Assembly: GCF_030246865.1 (NCBI RefSeq) | Contig: NZ_CP126738.1 | Coordinates: 2,294,001-2,358,000, forward strand | Length of the DNA stretch: 64,000 nucleotides | Origin: Microbacterium sp. zg-B96 | GTDB taxonomy: Bacteria > Actinomycetota > Actinomycetes > Actinomycetales > Microbacteriaceae | Direction: 5' to 3' | Part shown: positions 54,102 through 62,128 of the stretch, piece by piece | How the letters are laid out: each line of letters starts with the position of its first letter | Numbering within the stretch: position 1 is the first letter of the stretch | Position numbers and translations under genes: made by a program | Notes under the pieces: model-generated | What the model was told of the DNA's origin: nothing | Database searches by the model: none | The model's input: the letters and a program-made list of their open reading frames with translations, nothing else

Positions 54102-56404
54102 CGACTCCTCTGAACTCCGACGCCGCGTATCTCGACGCGGCCCTGCCGGTCTCCGAGCGCATCGCCGACCTCCTCGCGCGCATGACGCTCGAGGAGAAGG
54201 TCGGGCAGATGATGCAGCTCGACGCGCGCGATGACATCGAAGACCAGGTGCTGCGCCGCCACGTCGGCTCGATCCTGCACGCCTCGCCCGAGCGGCTCGC
54301 GCTGGCGCACGACCTGGTGTCGCGCACCCGCCTGCGCATCCCGCTGATCGTGGGCGAGGACTGCATCCACGGGCACTCGTTCTTCGCCGGCGCCACCATC
54401 TACCCCACCCAGCTGGGGATGGCGGCGTCGTGGGACCCGCAGCTGCTGGAGCGGGTCGCCCGGGCCACCGCCGTCGAGGTGGCGGCCACCGGCGTGCACT
54501 GGACCTTCTCCCCTGTGCTGTGCATCGCCCGCGACCTGCGTTGGGGCCGCGTGAACGAGACGTTCGGCGAGGACCCGTTCCTCATCGGTGAGCTCGCCTC
54601 GGCGATGGTGCGCGGCTACCAGGGTGGCGGGCTGAGCGATGACACCGCGATCCTCGCGACGGCCAAGCACTTCGCCGGGTACTCCGAGACGCAGGGCGGC
54701 CGCGACGCGAGTGAGGCCGACCTGTCGCGCCGCAAGCTCCGCTCCTGGTTCCTGCCGCCGTTCGAGCGGGTGGCGAAGGAAGGATGCCGCACGTTCATGC
54801 TCGGCTACCAGTCCATCGACGGGGTGCCGATCACGGTGAACGACTGGCTGCTCAACGACGTGCTGCGCGGCGAGTGGGACTACACCGGCACCCTCATCAC
54901 TGACTGGGACAACGTCGGGCGCATGGTCTGGGAGCAGAAGGTGCAGCCCGATCACGCGCACGCCGCGGCTGCCGCGGTGAAGGCCGGCAACGACATGGTC
55001 ATGACCACGCCCGGGTTCTTCCAGGGCGCGCTGGACGCGGTCGCGGCGGGCACGCTCACCGAGTCCGACATCGACCGGGCGGTCAGCCGCATCCTGAAGC
55101 TCAAGTTCGAGTTCGGGCTGTTCGAGAACCCGCGCCTGCCCAATGCCGTTCGCATCGCGAACGTGATCGGCAACGCCGCGCACACCGCGCTGAACCGCGA
55201 GACCGCTCGCCGCTCCCTCGTGCTGCTGCGCAACGACGGCCTGCTGCCGTTGACCGACGCGACCTCGTCCTCCGGGGATGGGCGCGCCGTGGCATCCGGA
55301 CCCGCCCGCCGCCTCGCGGTTGTGGGTCCGCTCGCCGACGACGCGCAGACGCAGCTGGGCGACTGGGCCGGCAACTCCGGCCAGGCGGGGTGGCTGCCCG
55401 ACGGTCAGCCGCGCGAGATGATCACGACGGTGCTGCAGGGTCTGACCGTGCACGCGCCGGAGTCGTGGAGCGTGGAATACGCGAAGGGTGCGGACATCCT
55501 GACCCTCGCCGACGACCCGGAGGGCGCATTCTTCCCCGACGGGCAGCCGCGGCCGCAGGTCGTGGTGCCGTGTGAACCGGATGCCGAGCTGATCGCCGAG
55601 GCGGTCGAGGCCGCCTCGCGCGCCGATGTCGTGGTGGCCGTCGTGGGCGACCGGATCGAACTGGTCGGCGAGGGCCGCTCCACCGCCACGCTGGATCTCA
55701 TCGGCGGGCAGATCGCGTTGCTGGAGGCGCTGGCCGCCACGGGCACTCCGATGGTGGTCGTGCTGCTGGCATCCAAGCCGCTCGTGCTGCCGGCGGCAGT
55801 GGAATCCGCCGCCGCCGTGGTGTGGGCGGCGAACCCCGGCATGGCCGGCGGGCACGCCGTCGCCGAGCTGCTGCTGGGGCTCATCGAGCCCAGCGGCCGG
55901 CTGCCGATCTCGTTCGCCCGTCACGCCGGCCAGCAGCCGACGTACTACAACCAGATCCGCGGGCAGCACGGCTCGCGCTACGCCGACCTGACGCAGAGCC
56001 CCGCGTATGCGTTCGGTGAGGGGCTGGGGTACACCACCGTCGAGTACGCCGACCTCGTGGTGCAGGACGCCGAGCTCGGGGAGCTCGGGATTGACGACGT
56101 CGTGCGCGCGAGCGTGACGGTGCGCAACCTCGGCGATCGGCCCGCCCACGAGGTCGTGCAGGTGTACGTGCGCGACGTGGTGACCTCGGTGAGCTGGACC
56201 GACAAGGAGCTCAAGGCCTACCAGCGGGTCGAGGTGCCACCGCGCTCCGAGGTGACGGTGCAGCTGGAGCTGCCGGTCGCCGAGTGCACCATCGTGGATG
56301 CCGACGCGCGACGGATCGTCGAGCCCGGCGCCTTCGAGCTGCTGGTCGGCCCCTCATCACGGGACGCCGCGCTGCTGAGCGCGGGCTTCACCGTGCGGGG
56401 CTGA
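54098..56404 (+). CDS. GH3 beta-glucosidase (or related beta-glycosidase)
   Basis: 768 residues. N-terminal TIM barrel with RIPLIVGEDCIHGH, AKHFAGYSETQGGRD and the nucleophile D269 in LITDWDNVG; then the alpha/beta sandwich (ARRSLVLLRNDGLLPL) and a C-terminal fibronectin III-like domain (VRNLGDRPAHEVVQVYV). No signal peptide, so it acts in the cytosol on glycosides brought in by the four transporter genes with which it is translationally coupled. GH3 includes glucosidases and xylosidases; the sequence alone does not decide, though beta-glucosidase is most likely. Confidence 0.9.
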   Translation: MTTPLNSDAAYLDAALPVSERIADLLARMTLEEKVGQMMQLDARDDIEDQVLRRHVGSILHASPERLALAHDLVSRTRLRIPLIVGEDCIHGHSFFAGATIYPTQLGMAASWDPQLLERVARATAVEVAATGVHWTFSPVLCIARDLRWGRVNETFGEDPFLIGELASAMVRGYQGGGLSDDTAILATAKHFAGYSETQGGRDASEADLSRRKLRSWFLPPFERVAKEGCRTFMLGYQSIDGVPITVNDWLLNDVLRGEWDYTGTLITDWDNVGRMVWEQKVQPDHAHAAAAAVKAGNDMVMTTPGFFQGALDAVAAGTLTESDIDRAVSRILKLKFEFGLFENPRLPNAVRIANVIGNAAHTALNRETARRSLVLLRNDGLLPLTDATSSSGDGRAVASGPARRLAVVGPLADDAQTQLGDWAGNSGQAGWLPDGQPREMITTVLQGLTVHAPESWSVEYAKGADILTLADDPEGAFFPDGQPRPQVVVPCEPDAELIAEAVEAASRADVVVAVVGDRIELVGEGRSTATLDLIGGQIALLEALAATGTPMVVVLLASKPLVLPAAVESAAAVVWAANPGMAGGHAVAELLLGLIEPSGRLPISFARHAGQQPTYYNQIRGQHGSRYADLTQSPAYAFGEGLGYTTVEYADLVVQDAELGELGIDDVVRASVTVRNLGDRPAHEVVQVYVRDVVTSVSWTDKELKAYQRVEVPPRSEVTVQLELPVAECTIVDADARRIVEPGAFELLVGPSSRDAALLSAGFTVRG

Positions 56405-56419
56405 CCCGCCGGCACGCGC

Positions 56420-56479
56420 CTTCGGTCGTCGCGAACGTCCCAGCCACCGTGGTTGCGGGGACGTTCGTGACGACCGAGC
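56420..56479. repeat. GTCGTC/GACGAC palindromic element, copy 2
   Basis: Arms CGGTCGTCGCGAACGTCCC and GGGGACGTTCGTGACGACCG pair with few mismatches around a short loop. It lies 16 nt after the glucosidase stop and could terminate that operon. Confidence 0.75.
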
Positions 56480-56513
56480 CCTCCGCGCCGGCCCGCGCCG
56501 GCATCCACGTGCC

Positions 56514-56575
56514 CTCAGTCGTCGCAAACGTCCCCGCCGAGCCCGTCGTCGGGGTCGTTCGCGTCCACCGAACCA
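56514..56575. repeat. GTCGTC/GACGAC palindromic element, copy 3
   Basis: Left arm CTCAGTCGTCGCAAACGTCC; the right arm is degenerate (GGGTCGTTCGCGTCCACCGA). Together with copy 4 and their common GGCATCCACGTG flank it forms a tandem duplication of about 93 bp. Confidence 0.7.
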
Positions 56576-56606
56576 GCCGCGCCGGCCCGCGCTGGCATCC
56601 ACGTGC

Positions 56607-56667
56607 GCTCAGTCGTCGCAAACGTCTCCGCCACCGTGAGTTCCGGGGTCGGTTGCGACGACCGAGC
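56607..56667. repeat. GTCGTC/GACGAC palindromic element, copy 4
   Basis: Left arm CTCAGTCGTCGCAAACGTC, right arm GGTTGCGACGACCGAGC. It lies 31 nt beyond the stop of the convergent DUF3027 gene and can terminate it. Confidence 0.7.
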
Positions 56668-56697
56668 GTCGCGCGCCACCGGACTCGGGCGGCGCGT

Positions 56698-57384
56698 TCA
56701 GTCGTCCGATTCGTCCCGGTCGGCGTCGTCGACGGGGACGAACGCGTCGTCCGAAGACTCGTCCTCGTCTTCGTCGGCATCCTCGTCGTCGTCGACGGCG
56801 CTCTCGTCGAGCTCGTCGAGCTCGTCGATGTCGACATCCTCGTCGTCGTCGACGGCGCTCTCGTCGAGCTCGTCGATGTCGACACCGTCCAGGTCGCCGC
56901 CGTGCAGGATCGCCGAACCGTCGTCGTCGAAGTCCGACGCATCCAGATCGTCGAGATCGTCGACGTCATCGCCGTCGTCTTCCTCATCGTCCAGGTCGTC
57001 ATCGTCCTCGTCGTCGGATGCCGCGAGCTCGCCGGATTCGGCCGCCGCGGCCGCCTGCACCGCCTGCGCTGCCTGGTACTCGGCCAGACGAACCGCCCAT
57101 GGCACCCACTCGGGGGCCAGCAGTGCGCCGTCGCCGGGGAGCAGTTCCACTTCGAGCACGGTCGGCTCGGAGTCTTCGACGGCGGCGATGCTGACGGTCC
57201 AGAACCAGCCGGGGTAGCCCCCGAGCCGGTTGTTGAACCGCAGCGAGACGACACCGTCGTCTTCGAGCTTGTAGCCGGCGGCATCGCCGATCGACGCCTC
57301 CGGGGTCACCTCGCGCAGCGCGGCGCGGGCGAGGTCGTGCGCGGCCAGCAGTCGTTCGTCGCTGGGGTCAGGCCTCGAAGTCAT
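56698..57384 (-). CDS. DUF3027 protein with a long acidic tail
   Basis: 228 residues. Residues 1-115 are the conserved part of actinobacterial DUF3027 (LRFNNRLGGYPGWFWTVSIA, GALLAPEWVPWAVRLAEY). From about 125 on almost every residue is Asp, Glu or Ser, and the tail includes an internal direct duplication (VDIDELDESAVDDDED occurring with small changes twice). No enzyme motif; cytosolic. It overlaps the upstream cold-shock gene by 17 nt, an order conserved in actinobacteria, suggesting a role near RNA metabolism, but the function is unknown. Confidence 0.82.
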   Translation of the reverse strand: MTSRPDPSDERLLAAHDLARAALREVTPEASIGDAAGYKLEDDGVVSLRFNNRLGGYPGWFWTVSIAAVEDSEPTVLEVELLPGDGALLAPEWVPWAVRLAEYQAAQAVQAAAAAESGELAASDDEDDDDLDDEEDDGDDVDDLDDLDASDFDDDGSAILHGGDLDGVDIDELDESAVDDDEDVDIDELDELDESAVDDDEDADEDEDESSDDAFVPVDDADRDESDD

Positions 57385-57751
57385 CAGCTACCTTGCGCAG
57401 CACTGCTGCGATCTTCTTCGCGTGCGGACCGCTCGGGTACCGGCCGTGACGCAAGTCGCCGCCGATGCCGTCGAGCAGCTTCACGAGGTCTTCGACGATG
57501 ATCGCCATGTCGTCAGCGGGCTTGCGGCTGCGCTTGGACAGGCTCACAGGGGCCTCGAGCACGCGCACCGATAGCGCCTGCAGCCCCCGTTTGCCGTCGG
57601 CGACGCCGAATTCCAGGCGGGTGCCGGGCTTGAGCCCGGTGGTGCCGGCGGGGAGGGCGGTGGCGTGCAGGAAGACATCCTGGCCGTCATCGGCGGAGAT
57701 GAAGCCGAAGCCCTTCTCCTCGTCGTAGAACCTGACCTTGCCGGTGGGCAT
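57368..57751 (-). CDS. Cold-shock-domain protein with C-terminal extension
   Basis: 127 residues from ATG 57751, GAGG site upstream. Cold-shock domain at 1-66 with RNP1-like KGFGFI and RNP2-like VFLHATAL; then about 60 residues (LSKRSRKPADDMAIIVEDLVKLLDGIG) of a helical extension typical of the longer actinobacterial CspB-like form. Binds single-stranded RNA or DNA. Operon with DUF3027; divergent from the membrane protein at 57855. Confidence 0.9.
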   Translation of the reverse strand: MPTGKVRFYDEEKGFGFISADDGQDVFLHATALPAGTTGLKPGTRLEFGVADGKRGLQALSVRVLEAPVSLSKRSRKPADDMAIIVEDLVKLLDGIGGDLRHGRYPSGPHAKKIAAVLRKVADDFEA

Positions 57752-57854
57752 GCGAACCTCGTTGCATCGGGCCTGCACAGGTGCAGGACGCCAAACGGGG
57801 CCGATCGGACCCCAGAACAGCCTACGGCACCGACCACCCACTAGTCTGGAGCCG

Positions 57855-58121
57855 ATGAGCACACGCACCCCCGGCGAAGACATGCCGATCCGCCGAATCG
57901 ACCGCATTCTTGCGTTCATGTCGTTCGGTCTGCTGCTGCTGTCGATCGTCAGCTTCGTGGCGATCATGATCGGCTCCGCAGCGGGTGGCGACATGCGCAG
58001 CGGCCTGTGGCCGACCGTGGGCGGCATCGTCTGGTTCGCTCCTCCCCTGGCCTTCGTCCTGCTGATCACGCTGGTGATCATGAGCTTCGTGCGAAGGGCT
58101 CGCGCCAATAGGACGAACTGA
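57855..58121 (+). CDS. Small two-helix membrane protein
   Basis: 88 residues. A charged N-terminal tail, then two hydrophobic helices (ILAFMSFGLLLLSIVSFVAI; IVWFAPPLAFVLLITLVIM) and a basic end. TAGTCT at 57842-57847 stands 7 nt before the ATG, so the message is probably leaderless. It is followed one base later by the GTG of the helicase-associated gene, hence likely co-transcribed. I do not recognise a family. Confidence 0.75.
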   Translation: MSTRTPGEDMPIRRIDRILAFMSFGLLLLSIVSFVAIMIGSAAGGDMRSGLWPTVGGIVWFAPPLAFVLLITLVIMSFVRRARANRTN

Positions 58122-58122
58122 C

Positions 58123-59877
58123 GTGCCCTACCCGGCTGATTCCCGTGCGCTGGCGACCTGGCTCGCCGCGCAGGACGACGCCGCGCTCAGCGCACTGCTG
58201 TCCCAGCGAGGCATCTCCCCCAGCGCGTCGTGGGCCGACTTCTTCGACGCCGCCGAAGCGATCCAGGATGCCGCGCCGCTCGCGCGTGCCCTCGCCGCAC
58301 TTCCTCGGCCGCTGGCCGAAGCCCTCATCGCCGCCGGTGAAGGCACCGTCGCCGAACCGGCCCGGTCCGAACTGATCGCCCGGGCCCTCGTCGCCCCCGA
58401 TGGCGAGGTGTACCGCGCCGTCGCCGAGGCCGTCGCAGCCCACCCGTCGGCACCGCAACCGGCCCCGGCATCCCCGGCCACCGCGTCACCGACCACCGCG
58501 TCACCGGCCCCCGCGTCAGCGACCCCGGCGTCCGAATCGGATGCCGCCGCGGCCGAGCGTGCCTTCACCGCCGCCGCCACCCTCGCCGACATCCTGCAGC
58601 TCGCCCTGGGGGCGCCGCTCGTGCGCATCGGCTCGGGCGCGCTGGGCGCGACGGAGCGTCGCCGGCTGCTGGAGGCGGGCATCGTCGACGACGCCGCCAC
58701 CGCCGACGAACTCGTCGCACTGTCGGCGGTGACGGGACTGACCGCCCCCACCGACAAGGAGTGGCTCGTCACGTCTGCGGGCCTGGAGTGGCTGCGCGCG
58801 GGCACGGTCGATCGCTGGGGTGACGTGGCCCGGCGGCTGCGCGACGCACTGCCCTCGGCGCTGCGCACAGCCGACGGCGGCTGGACCGACCCCGCCGAGT
58901 GGCCCGCGGCCTACCCGTTCGACCCGTCGTGGCCGCCGCGCGCGGAGCGGTGGCGTGCGCTGATGCACCGCTGGGCCCTCATCGGCGCCGACGGCAACAG
59001 CGCGCCATGGGCGAAGGGACTGGCCGCCGGCGACGAGACCGACCTGGACGAACTGCGGGCACTGCTGCCCTCCGAGGTGGACCGCGTCTTCCTGCAGAAC
59101 GACCTCACCGCGATCGCGCCTGGGCCGCTGGCCCCTCACCTGGACATGCGCCTGCGCACCATGGCGATCCGGGAGTCGCGCGCGCAGGCATCCAGCTATC
59201 GGTTCACACCCGATTCGATCGGCGCCGCCATCACCGGCGGCGAGACCGCCGAGTCGCTGCGCGAGTTCCTCACCGACCTGTCGCTGACCGGCCTGCCGCA
59301 GCCGCTGGCCTATGAGATCGAGCGCACCGCGGCCCGGCACGGCCTGATCCGGGTCGTCGACGACCCGGCATCCGGATCCACCCTCGTTTCCAGCGAGGAC
59401 CCCCGGGTGCTCGACACGCTCGCCGTCGATCAGGCGCTGCGCCCGCTCGGGTTCGTCCGCCACCCGCAGGGCCTCGCGTCACGCTCGAGCGCCGACACCG
59501 TGTTCTGGATGCTCGCCGACGCCCGCTACCCCGTCGGAATGCAGGACGCATCCGGCCACACCCGCACCGTGATGCGCCACCGCCTGGCCGCCGACCCGGC
59601 CGAGGCGACCGTGCGCGCCTATGACGGGCTGCTGGCGCGGCTGCGCGCCGCGCACGACGCCGACGCGGATGCCGCGTGGCTCGGCCGCGAGCTCGAACAG
59701 GCCGTGCGGGCGAAGTCGCTGATCGTGGTCACGGTGCGCCTGCCCGACGGGTCGACCCGCGACTTCACACTCGAGGCCAGCGGCCTCGGCGGTGGGCGCC
59801 TGCGCGGACGCGATCGGGCCGCCGATGTGGAGCGCACGCTGCCGGTGGCGAGCATCGAATCGGTGCACCCGGTCTGA
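58123..59877 (+). CDS. XPB/Ssl2-like helicase-associated domain protein
   Basis: 584 residues from GTG 58123. The N-terminal half is helical with an Ala/Pro/Thr linker (about 108-143); the C-terminal half contains the helicase-associated (Helicase_C_3 / XPB-Ssl2 N-terminal-like) domain: VDRVFLQNDLTAIAPGPL at about 322-339 and ESRAQASSYRFTPDSI. There is no ATPase motif. In many actinobacteria this gene stands next to the XPB-type helicase, as here, so the two proteins probably act together in repair or transcription-coupled DNA work; the exact role is not established. Confidence 0.85.
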   Translation: MPYPADSRALATWLAAQDDAALSALLSQRGISPSASWADFFDAAEAIQDAAPLARALAALPRPLAEALIAAGEGTVAEPARSELIARALVAPDGEVYRAVAEAVAAHPSAPQPAPASPATASPTTASPAPASATPASESDAAAAERAFTAAATLADILQLALGAPLVRIGSGALGATERRRLLEAGIVDDAATADELVALSAVTGLTAPTDKEWLVTSAGLEWLRAGTVDRWGDVARRLRDALPSALRTADGGWTDPAEWPAAYPFDPSWPPRAERWRALMHRWALIGADGNSAPWAKGLAAGDETDLDELRALLPSEVDRVFLQNDLTAIAPGPLAPHLDMRLRTMAIRESRAQASSYRFTPDSIGAAITGGETAESLREFLTDLSLTGLPQPLAYEIERTAARHGLIRVVDDPASGSTLVSSEDPRVLDTLAVDQALRPLGFVRHPQGLASRSSADTVFWMLADARYPVGMQDASGHTRTVMRHRLAADPAEATVRAYDGLLARLRAAHDADADAAWLGRELEQAVRAKSLIVVTVRLPDGSTRDFTLEASGLGGGRLRGRDRAADVERTLPVASIESVHPV

Positions 59878-59887
59878 GTCCGCGGTT

Positions 59888-60175
59888 TCAGCCCGCGGGT
59901 TGTTCGTACGCGCGCAGTGCCACGACCCGGTCGAGGAATTGGTCGACGGCATCCGAATCGTAGGGTCCGCCGCGCCGCGTGTAATCGAACTGCTTCACCA
60001 CGATGTCTTCGCCGCGCAGTCGCGTCCAGCCGCCGCTCTCCCGCGCTTTGAGGGCCTCGGCGCACTGCTTCAGGAACTCGTCGACGTCACCGGTGGCGTA
60101 GCCGGCGGGGCCGAACAGGCCGAGCACAGTCTTGAGCCTGGGGAACTGGACACCGCGGATGTCGGAACTGTGCAC
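59888..60175 (-). CDS. DivIVA-domain-like small protein
   Basis: 95 residues from GTG 60175, chosen because a TACTGT -10 lies 6 nt upstream on the same strand (leaderless). Two short segments follow the DivIVA-domain pattern: FPRLKTVLGLFGPAGYATGD-VDEFL and VKQFDYTRRGGPYDSDAVDQFLDRVV. These repeats occur in actinobacterial cell-pole or cell-wall proteins but here without a long coiled coil. It lies between the two convergent/divergent helicase-related genes. Function not known. Confidence 0.7.
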   Translation of the reverse strand: MHSSDIRGVQFPRLKTVLGLFGPAGYATGDVDEFLKQCAEALKARESGGWTRLRGEDIVVKQFDYTRRGGPYDSDAVDQFLDRVVALRAYEQPAG

Positions 60176-60181
60176 GACGTG

Positions 60182-60236
60182 ACAGTAACGGATGCCTGCG
60201 CGGATCGACCGCACCCGCCGCGGCGCCGACTAGACT
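60182..60236. promoter_or_regulatory. Divergent leaderless promoters (DivIVA-like gene and XPB helicase gene)
   Basis: Minus-strand TACTGT (60187-60182) is 6 nt from its GTG; plus-strand TAGACT (60231-60236) is 8 nt from the helicase ATG. Neither gene has a Shine-Dalgarno site. Confidence 0.55.
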
Positions 60237-60244
60237 TGCTCGTT

Positions 60245-61903
60245 ATGGCTGACGGCCCCCTCATCGTGCAGAGCGACCGGACGGTGCTGCTGGAAGTAGC
60301 CCACCCGGATGCCGAAACCGCGCGCCACGAGCTCGCGATCTTCGCCGAGCTCGAGCGCGCCCCCGAGCACATCCACACGTACCGCATCACGCGGCTGGGG
60401 CTGTGGAACGCCCGAGCCGCCGGCCACGACGCCGACGACATGCTCGGCACGCTGGAGCGCTGGTCGCGCTTCCCGGTGCCGGCTTCGGTGTCGCTGGACC
60501 TACGCGAGACCGTGAACCGCTACGGGCGCCTCGTCATCGAGCGGGCCGACGTCGAGGGCCACGGCGAGGGTGTGCTGGTGCTGCGGTCGACGGATGCCGC
60601 GGTGCTGTCGGAAGTCTCGCGCAACAAGCGCATCAACCCGCTGCTGATCGGCCACCCCGCTCCGGACACGTTCGTCGTGGACGCCTGGGCGCGCGGTCAC
60701 ATCAAGCAGGAGCTGCTGAAGATCGGCTGGCCCGCCGAAGACCACGCCGGATACACACCCGGGACTCCCCACCCGATCGACCTCGCCGAGGACGGCTGGA
60801 CGCTGCGGCCCTACCAGCGCACCGCGGTGGACACCTTCCACGAGGGTGGTTCCGGAGTCGTGGTACTCCCCTGTGGTGCCGGCAAGACGCTCGTCGGTGC
60901 CGGCGCGATGGCCGAGACCAAGACCACGACGCTGATCCTGGTGACCAACACCGTCAGCGCCCGGCAGTGGCGCGATGAGCTGCTCAAGCGCACCAGCCTC
61001 ACCGCCGAGGAGATCGGCGAGTACTCCGGCCAGGTCAAGGAGATCAAGCCGGTCACGATCGCGACCTACCAGATCCTCACCGCCAAGCGCGCCGGCCAGT
61101 ACGCGCACCTGTCGCTGCTGGACGCGCTGGACTGGGGCCTGATCATCTACGACGAGGTGCATCTGCTGCCCGCCCCGGTGTTCAAGCTGACCGCCGACCT
61201 GCAGGCCCGGCGCCGGCTCGGACTCACCGCGACGCTCGTGCGCGAGGACGGCCGCGAGGGCGACGTGTTCAGCCTGATCGGGCCGAAGCGGTTCGACGCC
61301 CCGTGGAAGGAGATCGAGGCGCAGGGCTTCATCTCCCCCGCGATCTGCTACGAAGTGCGCGTGGACCTTCCCGTCGACGAGCGGCTCGAGTACGCGGCAT
61401 CCGCCGACGAGGACCGTTACCGGCTCGCGGCCACCGCGCCGGTGAAGATCGACGTCGTACGTGACCTGGTCGCGCGCCACGAGGGCGAGCAGATCCTGGT
61501 GATCGGCCAGTACTTGGACCAGATCGACGAGCTGGCCGAGGCGCTGGACGCGCCCAAGATCACCGGAGCCGTGCCCGTGGATGAGCGCGAGCGGCTGTAC
61601 CAGCAGTTCCGGGTCGGCGAGGTGCCGGTGCTGGTGGTCTCGAAGGTCGCGAACTTCTCGATCGACCTGCCCGAGGCATCCGTCGCGATTCAGGTGTCGG
61701 GGTCGTTCGGCTCCCGCCAGGAGGAGGCCCAGCGCCTCGGGCGCCTGCTGCGTCCCAAGACCAACGGCCACACCGCGAGCTTCTACACCCTGATCGCGCG
61801 CGACACCGTCGACCAGGACTTCGCACAGAACCGGCAGCGGTTCCTCGCCGAGCAGGGCTACTCGTACACGATCCTCGACGCGGACCAGGTCGCCGCGGCC
61901 TGA
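60245..61903 (+). CDS. XPB-type DNA repair helicase
   Basis: 552 residues. N-terminal helicase-associated region with damage-recognition-like fold (1-185), then superfamily 2 motifs: RPYQRTAVDTF (Q motif), Walker A LPCGAGKT (about 215), DEVH box in IIYDEVH, and the C-terminal RecA domain with SFGSRQEEAQRLGRLLRP (motif VI). It is the bacterial homologue of eukaryotic XPB, a 3'-5' helicase. Roles in repair are suggested but not settled in actinobacteria. Paired with the associated protein at 58123. Confidence 0.92.
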   Translation: MADGPLIVQSDRTVLLEVAHPDAETARHELAIFAELERAPEHIHTYRITRLGLWNARAAGHDADDMLGTLERWSRFPVPASVSLDLRETVNRYGRLVIERADVEGHGEGVLVLRSTDAAVLSEVSRNKRINPLLIGHPAPDTFVVDAWARGHIKQELLKIGWPAEDHAGYTPGTPHPIDLAEDGWTLRPYQRTAVDTFHEGGSGVVVLPCGAGKTLVGAGAMAETKTTTLILVTNTVSARQWRDELLKRTSLTAEEIGEYSGQVKEIKPVTIATYQILTAKRAGQYAHLSLLDALDWGLIIYDEVHLLPAPVFKLTADLQARRRLGLTATLVREDGREGDVFSLIGPKRFDAPWKEIEAQGFISPAICYEVRVDLPVDERLEYAASADEDRYRLAATAPVKIDVVRDLVARHEGEQILVIGQYLDQIDELAEALDAPKITGAVPVDERERLYQQFRVGEVPVLVVSKVANFSIDLPEASVAIQVSGSFGSRQEEAQRLGRLLRPKTNGHTASFYTLIARDTVDQDFAQNRQRFLAEQGYSYTILDADQVAAA

Positions 61904-61922
61904 GGCGCGCGCGTCCCGGCGT

Positions 61923-61991
61923 CGGAATTCAGGCTGTCGAGCAGATTCGGCCCCGAAATCGCCGGTTTCCCGCCGCTCAGCCTGAATTCCG
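61923..61991. repeat. Palindrome with 14-bp perfect arms
   Basis: CGGAATTCAGGCTG (61923-61936) and CAGCCTGAATTCCG (61978-61991) around a 41-nt spacer, in the 225-nt gap between the convergent helicase and phosphorylase genes. It may terminate both and belongs to no other repeat family in the window. Confidence 0.75.
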
Positions 61992-62128
61992 CCGCGGGGG
62001 CGGCGCGCACCCGGCCCGCGGCCGCGCCCGCAACCACCCGCCGCCGCGCCCGCCCGCTCGCCGAAATGCGGGGATCCGCCCGAATGCGGGCCCTTAGCGC
62101 GCCGGCATCCGCATCCCGGCAGATCTCC

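Noticed and set aside
53867..56149. 760-codon minus-strand frame
   Set aside because: Opposite the GH3 glucosidase; composition and lack of motifs show it is an antisense shadow.
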